A stretch of DNA of 64,000 bases from positions 614,205 through 678,204 of the forward strand of contig NZ_FCOM02000001.1 of NCBI RefSeq assembly GCF_001544695.2. Reading direction: 5' to 3'. The notes under the pieces are model-generated. The model saw only the letters and a list, made by a program, of their open reading frames with translations, was not told where the DNA came from and did no database searches. Made by a program: the position numbers and the translations under genes. Below are positions 28,258 to 37,258 of this stretch, one piece after another. The first letter of the stretch is position 1, and every line of letters begins with the position of its first letter. The DNA comes from Caballeronia arvi. GTDB lineage: Bacteria; Pseudomonadota; Gammaproteobacteria; Burkholderiales; Burkholderiaceae.

Positions 28258-29388
28258 TTACATCCCAGCGACCGGAACGCGCACCGACAACGTGACCTCT
28301 GCATTGTCCGCGATATCGCTGTGCTCGAACGCACCGCCGTGCGCCTCGGACACGCGCTTCGCCAGCGCCAGGCCCCACGCAATGCGCCCGCCTTCGCGCG
28401 GCTCCAGCGCCTGGCGGCGCGCGAACGCTTCGAGCACGTGCGGCGACGACGTATCGTTCAACGCTTGTGCCGATGCCGTGAAACGCACGTCCGTGCGCCA
28501 CATGCTGCCCTCGATGTTGCTCGACGCATGCACCGTCGCGCCGCCCGGACTCGCTTCGGCGGCGAACGCCAGCATCAGCCAGATCGCCTGCAACAGACGC
28601 TCGGCATCGCCTTCGAGTTGCTCTTCCGCAAGCGGCGATTCGATTTCGATGCTCACGTCTCGAGCGCGCGCAACGCCGGCACGCGCGAGCGATGCGCTCT
28701 TCTCCAATAGCGGCCGCAACGCCACAGGCGCGAGCGCAACCGACAACGCCTTGGTTTCCGCGCGCGTCGTATCGACGGATTGCTCGATCAGCTTCACCTG
28801 TTGTTCGACGCCCGAACGAATGCCGGCGAGTGCGCGCTGCGCTGCGGGATCGTTGGCGTCGACTTTGCGTTCGAGCACATAGCCCCAGCTATGGATCGCA
28901 TTCAACGGGCCGCGCAGATCGTGCGACACGACCGACAACACGTGATCGCGCATGAAGAGCGCGGCCTCGGCTCGCAGATGCGCGATGCGGTCCGCGGCGT
29001 CGTGCTGCCCGTCGCCCGACGCGCTCGAAGGCGACACGATCAGCGTGACGCAATCCGGGCCGGGCAGCGCGATGACCGAAAAGGCGCGCGCCGCGCCTTC
29101 ATCGCCGATCGTCACTTGCGCGCGACGCGTGCCGTTGCCGGCGAGCGCTGCATCCGCGGCCTCGGCGAGCACGGCGGTGAGCGGCCGGGGCAACGCGGTA
29201 TCGGCGAGTACGCGGCCTTCGAGCGCGGCGGGTTCGAGATCGAAGAGATGAGCGAGGACGGCGTCGGCCGAAAGGCAGCGCTGAGCGCTGTCGAGCACCA
29301 GCACGCCGTCGTTTCCCGCGACGGCCGCATCGAAGGACTTGTCGCCTTCCGGTTCGACCGTACTGGAAAAGGACGTTGTCACGATCAT
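28258..29388 (-). CDS. Histidine-kinase-like protein with degenerate ATPase domain (376 aa)
   Basis: A PAS-like N-terminal region (about 20-115) is followed by a clear HisKA dimerisation helix with the phospho-acceptor His156 in VVSHDLRGPLNAI. The C-terminal part (about 215-372) aligns in outline with HATPase_c: DAERLLQAIWLMLAFAAEAS sits at the N box and GRIAWGLALAKRVSEAHGG at the G2 box. The key N-box Asn (usually NLLxNA) is absent. No DxGxG G1 box is visible. No transmembrane segment is seen, so it is probably cytoplasmic. It may be a phosphotransfer or phosphatase partner instead of an autokinase. No response regulator is adjacent. AAGGA precedes the ATG at 29388. Confidence 0.8.
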   Translation of the reverse strand: MIVTTSFSSTVEPEGDKSFDAAVAGNDGVLVLDSAQRCLSADAVLAHLFDLEPAALEGRVLADTALPRPLTAVLAEAADAALAGNGTRRAQVTIGDEGAARAFSVIALPGPDCVTLIVSPSSASGDGQHDAADRIAHLRAEAALFMRDHVLSVVSHDLRGPLNAIHSWGYVLERKVDANDPAAQRALAGIRSGVEQQVKLIEQSVDTTRAETKALSVALAPVALRPLLEKSASLARAGVARARDVSIEIESPLAEEQLEGDAERLLQAIWLMLAFAAEASPGGATVHASSNIEGSMWRTDVRFTASAQALNDTSSPHVLEAFARRQALEPREGGRIAWGLALAKRVSEAHGGAFEHSDIADNAEVTLSVRVPVAGM

Positions 29389-29988
29389 GGATCCTTGCGT
29401 ATAACGGTGTTGAGGTTCGATGTCCCGGAGAGGCGGATGCGCCGACGCTGCACAGCGCGTATGCCCTGAGGAATATACGCCGCATATGAATCCTTGCAGG
29501 TCATTATATGTGAGCGCCTACCCCGCATGCGGCCACGGTGCGCCGGCCGCCTCGCCATGCCGGATCAGCAATTTGCGTGCGAGTGCACATTTCGCGTCCG
29601 TGCGCATATCGATCCTTCATTTGCACGGTCATAGAAAGTATCGGATTACTATTAATTCGGTTTAAGGAATTTCATCCCTTAGCAAAATAAATTCAGTTAC
29701 CTTTTTTACAGGGCTTAAAAAGCCGCAGGAACCGTGTTTGCTGTTTTAATAGCCCTGCCATGTACGGCCCTCATCTTCGTCATGAAGATTTTCAAAGCAA
29801 AGAGCGCTGTCGATTTTATTTTTCTGTTGACAACGACTTTTGCGGCGCGAGCTTCCAGAATAGCGCCGCGATCCAAATTCATGCGTCAGGCCGAACCTTT
29901 GCGGCCTGGCGCTGCCAATAGCTTTCCAATTGGAGTCAGCACATCGGGCATACGGCGCACATGAGCCGTCCCGGCTACGCTGGGCTTC
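29389..29988. other. AT-richer gene-free region upstream of the polysaccharide cluster
   Basis: About 600 bp between the divergent kinase-like gene and the first glycosyltransferase. Bases about 29620-29830 are clearly AT-richer than the surroundings, with runs such as TACTATTAATTCGG and TTTTTTACAGGG. Two short open frames (29420-29665, 29734-29964) lack ribosome binding sites and coding-like composition. The region presumably holds the promoter of the polysaccharide cluster, but I could not assign a -35/-10 pair with confidence. Confidence 0.5.
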
Positions 29989-31104
29989 ATGCCAAACTCT
30001 ATGAGTGACATCAGCACTATGACTCACGCCCATCAAGGCAAACCTGAAACCCTTCTCTCGGTGATCATCCCTGCGTACAACGTCGAACACTTCATCACCG
30101 CATCGCTGGAATCCGCGCTCTCGCAACCGCGCGCCGATGAAATCGAACTGATCGTCATCGACGATGGCTCGACCGACCACACGCTCGAACGCATACTCGA
30201 CATTCAACGTAGCGGCCGCGCCCGCAATATGCGCGTGATCCATCAGGAAAACCGTGGCGTGTCTGCGGCACGTAATCGCGCGATCGCCGAAGCGACGTCG
30301 CCGTATATCGGCTTTCTCGATTCGGACGATGTCTGGTCGGCGGATTTCACCGCGAAGATCATGCCGCTTCTCGACGCCAATACGGCGGACATCATCGAGT
30401 TCAACGTGGGCATCATCAATTCGGACGGCAAGGTGATCGACAAGGTCACGCTGATCGATCCGTCGACGGTCGGTCATCGCGCATGCGATCTCGATGCGTT
30501 GCTCGACTTCGCGCGCGTGTATCAGGTGTTTCCGGTCGCGCGTGTCTATAAGCGCGAACTGTGGAACGGCATCGAATTTCCGACGGGCCGCGTCTACGAA
30601 GACGCCGCCGCGATTCCGCGCGTCTATGCGCGCGCGAACTCTCTCTTCCGTCTCGCCGACGATCTCTATTTCTATCGGCGCCGCGCAGGCAGCATCACCA
30701 CGAAGGCAACGCCTTACACGGTGATGTCGCTCGCGACCTGCGCAGAAGAAACGATGGAGCGCTGCACCGGCGGCGCGCTGGACCCCTTCTGGCTCGCGAT
30801 GTTCCACAAGGTCTTCTCGTATGCGTGCTTTCAGGCCGCGCGCGTGGATACTCGCGCATTCGCGGAATCGATGCGAACGATCGAGGCCACCGCCGCACAC
30901 TATCGCGACTTCGCCGCGCCCCGCACCGATACGCCGAAGGAACTGCGCTTTCACCGGAAGATAGTCATCGATCGCCGCTGGTTTCAGGCCAAGCGCCTGA
31001 TCAAGCGCGCGCTCGGCCGCGAGTTGCGTCCGCCCGTGGCAGCGCGCACGCATTCTTCAGGCAATGTACGCGGGCGTCCTCACGCAAGTGTCAACAATGA
31101 CTAA
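29989..31104 (+). CDS. Family 2 glycosyltransferase (371 aa)
   Basis: Cytoplasmic GT-A glycosyltransferase for repeat-unit assembly. The GT2 domain (about 24-250) has LLSVIIPAYNVEHFI, IDDGSTDHTLE, the N-x-GVSAARN segment and the nucleotide-sugar/metal-binding DSDD (in IGFLDSDDVWS). The likely catalytic acidic site is in GRVYEDAAAIPRVY. The C-terminal 110 residues are helical and basic (RWFQAKRLIKRALGREL), which suggests membrane association. Sugar specificity cannot be read. Three possible ATG starts (29989, 30001, 30019) lack a strong ribosome binding site. It is the first gene of the polysaccharide cluster. Confidence 0.9.
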   Translation: MPNSMSDISTMTHAHQGKPETLLSVIIPAYNVEHFITASLESALSQPRADEIELIVIDDGSTDHTLERILDIQRSGRARNMRVIHQENRGVSAARNRAIAEATSPYIGFLDSDDVWSADFTAKIMPLLDANTADIIEFNVGIINSDGKVIDKVTLIDPSTVGHRACDLDALLDFARVYQVFPVARVYKRELWNGIEFPTGRVYEDAAAIPRVYARANSLFRLADDLYFYRRRAGSITTKATPYTVMSLATCAEETMERCTGGALDPFWLAMFHKVFSYACFQAARVDTRAFAESMRTIEATAAHYRDFAAPRTDTPKELRFHRKIVIDRRWFQAKRLIKRALGRELRPPVAARTHSSGNVRGRPHASVNND

Positions 31105-31596
31105 GAAATTCATGAGCCGCCTTAAGGATTTCGCTAAGCATTCGCCGCTAACGAATCGCTGCGATGCGGGGCAACCGCGAAAGATGGCGGCGCGGTCAGT
31201 TTCATGAGCGCACCGATGCCTACCAGCACTTTGAGTAGTTTTCAATCGAACGATCAACGCTCGGTTGAACCCTTGCGTGGGCAAACCCACTGATGAATAC
31301 GCTTTTCTTTTGTTAAATAACATTTGCGATAACGTTTGCGCATTCTCCGGACAGACATCGGCGGGTCCGGAACCGGCGCATTCCGTTCGACACACGCGCA
31401 CCCGACGCCAGGCCAACGCATGGGCGCGCAGACCACTTTGGCCGCATGCCGCATCGACGGCGAGACACACGAGCGAAACTATCCGCTCCCTGTGTTGTCT
31501 GGCAAAGGCCCACTCAATCAGCGAACCTGCACGGTTCGCAATCTTGCGTCATAGTCATCAAGATCACGCTGCGCTAAAGCAGGGAAAAACCGTTCA
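31105..31596. other. Gene-free spacer between the GT2 and wzx genes
   Basis: About 490 bp with several short overlapping open frames on both strands (for example 31057-31470 minus and 31265-31630 plus), none with coding-like composition or a good ribosome binding site. A short AT-rich stretch lies near 31300-31335. The separation suggests that wzx has its own promoter. I see no defined motif. Confidence 0.45.
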
Positions 31597-32874
31597 ATGG
31601 CTTCATTCCGAAAGAACTTCACGATTCTGATGACGTTGCAGGTATCGACATACCTCGCACCGCTCCTGACGGTACCGTGGCTCGCGCGCGTGCTCGGTCC
31701 GGGCGAATATGGACGACTTGCATTCGGCCTGGCCTTCACGGCCTACTTCATCTCGATCACGAACTACAGCTTTTCGCTGACGGCCACGCCGAAGATTTCG
31801 ATCAATCGCGACAACCGCGAGCTGCGCTCAAAGGAGTTTTGGGAAACCATCCTTACGCAAGCCATGCTCGCGCTCGCGGGATTCGTCGTGGTACTCGCGC
31901 TGACGTCCGTCGTGCCGTATCTGGAGGAGAATCGCTCTCTCCTGCTCGTCGGTTATGGCCAGGCAGTCGGCGCCATGCTGATTCCAACATGGTATTTCCA
32001 GGGCATCGAAGATCTCGGCATGTTGAGCGTGCTCGTATTCATCGGACGCGCGCTCAGCATTCCTGCGATGTATCTCTTCGTGCGCGAGCACGACGATCTC
32101 CTTATCGCGATGGCCGTCAACGCGTTGGTGCCGCTGCTCTCGGGCATCGCAATTTGCACGTATTTGTACTTTCGGCGCGAGCTCGACTTCGTGCGCGTGT
32201 CGTTCAAGACTATCGTCAGTCGTCTGAAGGACGGCTGGAGCGTGTTCATCGCAACGTCCATCGTCGATATCTATGCGTCGAGCAACATCGTGCTGCTTAC
32301 GTTCATTGCGGGCAACGTTGCGGCCGGCTATTTCGCAGCGGCGGACAAGCTGATCCGCGCGGCATTGAATATGCTTCAACCGTTGAAGACGGCGGCTTAT
32401 CCACGCGTGAGCTTTCTCATGCATCACGCCAGGGACGATGCCTTCGCGTTCTTGCGCAAGATGTTCGTCGTGCAGGGCGTGATCGTGTCGCTGATCTCGG
32501 TATGCATCTTCTTCGGCGCTCCGCTTGCAGTAAAACTCTTGTATGGACCGAAGTTCTTGCCTACCGTAGAGGTGTTGCGATGGATGGCGTTCGTGCCGTT
32601 GATGGCCGGACTCTCGGATCTCTTCGGTGTTCAGACGATGCTTCCGCTCGGCATGAGGTCGCAATTCAGCCGCGTGCTGATGGCATCTGCCGTAGTGAAC
32701 TTCGGCGTCCTCGCCGTGCTCGTCAAGCTCTTCGGCGAGCAAGGAGCGGCGGCGACGGTGCTGATCGTCGAGACATTCATCGCTGCGGCGATGGCCTTCA
32801 CGCTGTATCTGCAAGGTGTGCCGCTGTTGAAGCGCCCGATCGCCGAAGGCGCAGGTTCAGGAACGACGACGTAG
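31597..32874 (+). CDS. Wzx-type polysaccharide flippase (425 aa)
   Basis: MATE/PST superfamily flippase expected to move lipid-linked repeat units across the inner membrane. The protein is hydrophobic throughout, with about 12 predicted membrane helices. The N-terminal NFTILMTLQVSTYLAPLLTVPWLARVLGPGEYG and the GNVAAGYFAAADKLIRA motif in the middle are characteristic of O-antigen/EPS flippases. AGGGA precedes ATG 31597. With the Wzy-like and Wzc-like proteins downstream it defines a Wzx/Wzy-dependent pathway. The substrate is unknown. Confidence 0.9.
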   Translation: MASFRKNFTILMTLQVSTYLAPLLTVPWLARVLGPGEYGRLAFGLAFTAYFISITNYSFSLTATPKISINRDNRELRSKEFWETILTQAMLALAGFVVVLALTSVVPYLEENRSLLLVGYGQAVGAMLIPTWYFQGIEDLGMLSVLVFIGRALSIPAMYLFVREHDDLLIAMAVNALVPLLSGIAICTYLYFRRELDFVRVSFKTIVSRLKDGWSVFIATSIVDIYASSNIVLLTFIAGNVAAGYFAAADKLIRAALNMLQPLKTAAYPRVSFLMHHARDDAFAFLRKMFVVQGVIVSLISVCIFFGAPLAVKLLYGPKFLPTVEVLRWMAFVPLMAGLSDLFGVQTMLPLGMRSQFSRVLMASAVVNFGVLAVLVKLFGEQGAAATVLIVETFIAAAMAFTLYLQGVPLLKRPIAEGAGSGTTT

Positions 32875-33030
32875 CCGTACCCGCCTTTGCACTTCCAAGC
32901 TGCACTGGGCGTGTTCGACTTGCGCCCTACTACAAAGTTGCATTTAAGTATGTGACTCAACGAACGGACCAATGCAGTTCGAGCCGATATCGTATTGGTA
33001 CGAACAGTGTTTAATTAAGAGAGCCTTGTG

Positions 33031-33219
33031 ATGGAAACAGAAGAAACGTCAATTGAACACGTACAGAAGCTGGTGGATCAGGCCGAAAGCCTGCGCATGC
33101 AGTCCGTCGCAGTCCCGCTCAAGGATCTGCAAATAGTTCTGCAGATTTGTGAAGCCGCTATTGCTCAGCAGAATGCATCGGAAATGATCGCGGAAAATCC
33201 ATATTCGTCTGCACAGTAA
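33031..33219 (+). CDS. Small acidic protein of unknown function (62 aa)
   Basis: I do not recognise this protein. It is acidic and Gln/Glu-rich, without membrane segments or cysteines, and looks like two amphipathic helices (HVQKLVDQAESLRM and KDLQIVLQICEAAIAQQ). AAGAGAG lies just upstream, and the start could be GTG 33028 or ATG 33031. It sits between wzx and the first GT4 gene, flanked by non-coding spacers. Its amino-acid composition is more protein-like than the neighbouring random frames. It could be a small regulator or accessory protein of the cluster, but this is speculation. Confidence 0.5.
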   Translation: METEETSIEHVQKLVDQAESLRMQSVAVPLKDLQIVLQICEAAIAQQNASEMIAENPYSSAQ

Positions 33220-33734
33220 TGACTCTTCCTTCGAGCGCGGAGTGAGGTACCCCAAGCAGTCCTTGGACGCTCGAAACCCGATCGATAGTTCCACTTGACG
33301 TCCCGCCGCAGAGAAGCCGTTTTTACCTGGCTCGAGCGCATAGCATCGGCGTGACGCAGAACAATCTTCGCCAAGACCAACCTCGCTGCGCCTGTCTCGG
33401 TCACGTTGACCCATTCGGGTGCTCGCATCAGGTAAATCCAGGCTGAATTCGAGCTTGACGGGGCCGTTCGTTGCGTTTGTCGCAAGGAACGCGCATTGCT
33501 ATGCCGGATCCCGTGTGTACTTCCCGACCGCATCCTATAACGCTCGATTAGTACTGCGACACGCGCATCCCGGTTCTGTATGCGTTTCCTTTCAAGGTGG
33601 CCGCGCGCGCTCCACCTCGCATACGTACCTCGTACTTAAAAGTGACATGTCATTTACCTAATAACAATCAGGCCATTCCTTCTCATTGCGTGTAGCCGCG
33701 GGCGTTCGGCACGACGCTATTCGAAGAGTCAAAT
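33220..33734. other. Gene-free spacer upstream of the GT4 genes
   Basis: About 515 bp without a credible gene. The last part (about 33630-33735) is AT-richer and includes AAAAGTGACATGTCATTTACC, in which TGACATGTCA is a perfect 10-bp palindrome (33643-33652). It is placed about 80 bp before the next start and is a candidate promoter/operator. Short frames on both strands have scrambled composition. Confidence 0.4.
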
Positions 33735-34886
33735 ATGAAAGAGATAGTCCATATCACCGAAGCTTTTGGCGGCGGTGTGCTATCCATGCTGACCCAGCTT
33801 TCGAACCGTGCCGCGGCCGCTGGCGTCGGGGTAACGATCCTTCATTCGATTCGGCAGGAAACGCCCGGCGATTTCGCGAGGCTCTTTCATCCGGCGGTCA
33901 AGCTGGCCTACGTGAACATGGTTCGTGAAGTGAGCGTGAAGCACGACCTGACAGGTCTGCGGGACTTGATCCGCAAGCTCAAGGAGTGCGATCCATCGGT
34001 GATCCATCTTCACTCGTCGAAGGCTGGCGTGCTGGGACGCGCCGCCGCGCGCATCGCAGCGCCGCGTGCGCGCGTGTTCTACTCGCCGCATGGTCTCGCC
34101 TTCCTGCGCCGCGATGTCTCGGCTGCGAAGCAGTTCGCTTATCTGAGCTTCGAGCGCATCGCGGCGCGTCTTGGCGGCACCATCGTCGCATGCTCGAAGA
34201 GCGAGCTCGTCGAGATCGAAACGAAGATGCGCGCGCGACAGGCCCGCATGATCGAGAACGGCGTGAACGTGGCGGAGATTCCGCCGCGGATGGAGAAGAG
34301 CGGCGATGAGATCGTCATCGGCATGAGCGGACGCGCGATGTTTCAAAAGAATCACGAAGCCTTCGTCAAGCTCGCGGCCGCGTTACATAGTCCTTCCGTG
34401 CGCTTCGTGTGGATCGGCGGCGATGAACGAGAGTTGCCCGCAGGAACGCCCTCGGGCGCCGTGTCGTGCAGCGGCTGGGTCACGCGCGATCGCGCGCTCG
34501 AACTGACGTCCGAAATGGATATCTATGTTCAGACATCGCGTTGGGAAGGCATGCCTATCGCACTGATCGAAGCGCAGGTCGCTGGCATTCCGGCCGTCGT
34601 CACGGATGTGGTCGGCAATCGCGATGTCGTGCAGCACGGCCTGACGGGCTTCGTCGCATCGAGCGAGGAAGAGATGGCGAAGTGCATCGCGATTTTGCGC
34701 GACGAGCCTGCATTGCGCGCGCGCATGGGCGCCGCGGCGAGAGCATCGGCCAGCAAGCGCTTTTCGATGGACGCGATCTTCCGTCAATGGCTCTCCATGT
34801 ATCAGTTCGGCTCCGACAAGCCCACGCGCGAATTCGGCGCGAATGAGGTCGCCTCGTATGAAACCAGTTCCGATTCACAGTTCTGA
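33735..34886 (+). CDS. Family 4 glycosyltransferase (383 aa)
   Basis: GT-B retaining glycosyltransferase. The N-terminal acceptor domain (about 1-170) begins MKEIVHITEAFGGGV and contains VIHLHSSKAGVLGR. The C-terminal donor domain (about 190-350) has IVIGMSGRAMFQKNHEAF and the nucleotide-sugar-binding E-x7-E motif in WEGMPIALIEAQ. The C-terminal tail is polar. It is first of three consecutive GT4 genes; its 3' end overlaps the next one. Sugar donor and linkage cannot be inferred. Confidence 0.9.
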   Translation: MKEIVHITEAFGGGVLSMLTQLSNRAAAAGVGVTILHSIRQETPGDFARLFHPAVKLAYVNMVREVSVKHDLTGLRDLIRKLKECDPSVIHLHSSKAGVLGRAAARIAAPRARVFYSPHGLAFLRRDVSAAKQFAYLSFERIAARLGGTIVACSKSELVEIETKMRARQARMIENGVNVAEIPPRMEKSGDEIVIGMSGRAMFQKNHEAFVKLAAALHSPSVRFVWIGGDERELPAGTPSGAVSCSGWVTRDRALELTSEMDIYVQTSRWEGMPIALIEAQVAGIPAVVTDVVGNRDVVQHGLTGFVASSEEEMAKCIAILRDEPALRARMGAAARASASKRFSMDAIFRQWLSMYQFGSDKPTREFGANEVASYETSSDSQF

Positions 34887-35976
34887 CGCCCTGCACATGG
34901 ACACTTCCGTCGCCACCAGCAAGTTCGTTTATAACGGCCGATTCACGAGCCAGAAGACCACCGGGGTGCAGCGCGTCGCGAGAGAACTCGTCGCCGCACT
35001 CGTGAAGTTGCCGCAAGGCGCGCGCGTGACGCTCGCGGTTCCGCCGCAAAGCGGACTGGATCCCGTGCAAGGCGTCGAGACCGTGGAACTCGGCTTCGGC
35101 AAGGGTGTGTTCTGGGAGCAGATCGTGTTGCCGCTCTTCGCCGGTCGCTCGCGCATCGTGAATCTCTCCAACTCGGGCTCGATCTTTCGGCCGAACCAGA
35201 TCATCTATATGCACGACGCCGCGGTGTTCGATACGCCCGCGCATTTCTCGTGGAAATTCCGCACGTGGTATCACGTGATGTTCTGGATTCTCGCGCGCAC
35301 GTCGAGCTGCGTGCTGACCAATTCGGTGTTCTCGCGCGACCGGCTTGCGCACCATGTCGGCGTGCCGGCAGAACGCATCGGCGTAGTGCCGCTCGCCGCG
35401 GACCATCTCGATCACATCGCGCCGGACGTGTCGGTGATCGACGAGCTCGGGCTCACGAAGAATCGCTACGTGCTCGCCGTGAGCAGCATGAATCCGACGA
35501 AGAACTTCAAGCGTCTCGTGGAAGCATTCATGCGCCTGAACGATCCGTCGATCGATCTCGTGATCGTCGGTATGAAGAATGCCACCGTCTTCGGCAAGGC
35601 GCATGATCTGTCGAACGCGCCTAACATCAAGCAGGCGGGCTATGTGAGCGACGAAAAACTTAAAGCACTCTATCAACATGCGGCGTGCTTCCTCTATCCT
35701 TCGATTTACGAAGGTTTCGGAATTCCGCCGCTCGAAGCGATGCGCAACGGCTGTCCGACGCTCGTCGGCCGCGCAGCGGCGCTGCCGGAGACGTGTGGCG
35801 ATGCATCGGTCTATTGCGACCCGTTTTCGGTCGAAGATATTTCGCGCAAGTTGCGCCAGCTGCTCGACTCGCCTGAACTGAGCGAGGATCTCAAACGGCG
35901 CGGCCTCGCGCACGCCGAGCGTTTCCGCTGGACCGAAAGCGCACGACTGCTCATGCAGTTCATCGACAAGGCGTGA
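34858..35976 (+). CDS. Family 4 glycosyltransferase (372 aa)
   Basis: GT-B glycosyltransferase related to mannosyl/rhamnosyl transferases of the RfaB type. The acceptor domain has FTSQKTTGVQRVARELV, and the donor domain has VLAVSSMNPTKNFKRLVEAF and the E-x7-E motif in YEGFGIPPLEAMRNG, followed by ALPETCGDA. I prefer ATG 34858, with GAGG eight bases upstream. ATG 34897 would avoid the 29-bp overlap with the preceding gene and is equally consistent with the domain start. Confidence 0.9.
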   Translation: MKPVPIHSSDALHMDTSVATSKFVYNGRFTSQKTTGVQRVARELVAALVKLPQGARVTLAVPPQSGLDPVQGVETVELGFGKGVFWEQIVLPLFAGRSRIVNLSNSGSIFRPNQIIYMHDAAVFDTPAHFSWKFRTWYHVMFWILARTSSCVLTNSVFSRDRLAHHVGVPAERIGVVPLAADHLDHIAPDVSVIDELGLTKNRYVLAVSSMNPTKNFKRLVEAFMRLNDPSIDLVIVGMKNATVFGKAHDLSNAPNIKQAGYVSDEKLKALYQHAACFLYPSIYEGFGIPPLEAMRNGCPTLVGRAAALPETCGDASVYCDPFSVEDISRKLRQLLDSPELSEDLKRRGLAHAERFRWTESARLLMQFIDKA

Positions 35977-36025
35977 AGCGCGCGTCGCGACAGGTGCACC
36001 GCCGGGCGCAGAAAGGGGGAAATTG

Positions 36026-37228
36026 GTGAAGTTGGGAATCTACTGCGACTCGGGTATCAACGGCGGTCACGAAGAAATGCTCAAGCGCTTCATGCTCGCG
36101 CTCGTCGAGTGCGCGCACGTCGAGGCTTTGCACATCCTCGTGCCGACGGCGAACGAGCCGCTGTACCGTTATGTAAGCGATCTGGCGAGCGCGCATCCGA
36201 AAGTCGGCACGATCGGTCTTTCCTACACAGCCGAATCGATAGATGGCAACGTCTTTACGCTGTTGCGCATGGTTCGCGCGACCGCGGCGACATTGCGCAC
36301 GCTGCGGCTGAACAAAGTGCTGATCGCGCAAGGCACGATCGCCTCGGGCATCGCGGGCCTCCTCGCCGCGCGTCAGGCGCGCACCAGGACGGTGAGCTAT
36401 CTGCCGCTCGTCGATGAAGCGCCGGTCAACGCCAGCCGCTCCGGCAAGATCAAGTGGCTCATCAAGCGCGCGCTGTATCGGGTGCCGCACGAGTATGTGA
36501 CGTTGAACGATCATCTGTGCAGCAAGCTGAACCGGCTCGCGCCCAACGCACGCACGATGATCCTCGAGAATTACGTCGACGATCGCTTCAGCCGCTCGAC
36601 GCTCACGAAGAATGCGGCGCGCGCCGCGCTCGGCCTGCCCGACGACGGCACGACGATCATCGCGCATGTCGGACGGCTGAACTTTCAGCAGAAGCGCCAG
36701 GACTTCCTGATGCAGGCGATCGAACGTCACGCCGATGCATTCGCACGTACGCTCGTGCTGATCGTCGGCGAAGGGCCGGACGCCGCGCGTCTGCAGGACA
36801 TGATCGATGCGAGCCCGACGTTGTCCGCGTGCGTGCGCATGGTCGGTCCGAAGAAGGACGTGCTGCCTTACATCGTCGCGAGCGATGCGCTCGTCTTGCC
36901 TTCCGCGTATGAAGGCGTGCCGCTCGTGATGATCGAAGCGGTGCTTGCGCAACGGCCTATCGTCGTATCGCGCGTGTCGGGGCTCGATTCGTATCTGCCG
37001 GACGCGATGCTGTTTCCCGCGCACGACCACGAGGCGTTCGTCGAGCGCATCTTCGCGGCGCGCGATGTTCCGCTTGCCGCGCTGGCCGGCGAGTTCCGAC
37101 GCCGCTTCTCGCGCGAAGTCTTTGATGCGCAGGCACAGAACGTCCTGCTGCATGCGGGCGGCGCAGGCGGAGCGCGCGGCGCGGGTGCGGGCGCGACCCA
37201 TCAACATTCCGACGTGCTGGCGAAGTAA
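36026..37228 (+). CDS. Family 4 glycosyltransferase (400 aa)
   Basis: Third consecutive GT-B enzyme. The N-terminal part carries GIYCDSGINGGHEEMLKRF. The donor domain has IIAHVGRLNFQQKRQDFL, LIVGEGPDAARLQDM and the E-x7-E motif in YEGVPLVMIEAVLAQ. The product ends in a Gly/Ala-rich and His-containing tail (about the last 25 residues) of no known role. Start GTG 36026 (or TTG 36023) follows AAGGGGGAAA. It lies 49 bp after the preceding GT gene and 30 bp before the hydrolase gene. Confidence 0.9.
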   Translation: MKLGIYCDSGINGGHEEMLKRFMLALVECAHVEALHILVPTANEPLYRYVSDLASAHPKVGTIGLSYTAESIDGNVFTLLRMVRATAATLRTLRLNKVLIAQGTIASGIAGLLAARQARTRTVSYLPLVDEAPVNASRSGKIKWLIKRALYRVPHEYVTLNDHLCSKLNRLAPNARTMILENYVDDRFSRSTLTKNAARAALGLPDDGTTIIAHVGRLNFQQKRQDFLMQAIERHADAFARTLVLIVGEGPDAARLQDMIDASPTLSACVRMVGPKKDVLPYIVASDALVLPSAYEGVPLVMIEAVLAQRPIVVSRVSGLDSYLPDAMLFPAHDHEAFVERIFAARDVPLAALAGEFRRRFSREVFDAQAQNVLLHAGGAGGARGAGAGATHQHSDVLAK

Positions 37229-37258
37229 CGGCGCGCACTTTCACGGGGCCGAACATCG

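Noticed and set aside
29827..29832. TTGACA as the -35 of a polysaccharide promoter
   Set aside because: No acceptable -10 lies 16-18 bp downstream.
29389..29988. JUMPstart/ops antitermination element upstream of the polysaccharide genes
   Set aside because: I looked for the GGCGGTAGC-type ops core here and at 38354-38851 and did not see it.
31057..31470. 137-codon minus-strand frame between the GT2 and wzx genes
   Set aside because: It overlaps the 3' end of the GT2 gene on the opposite strand, has no initiation signal and its composition is not protein-like.
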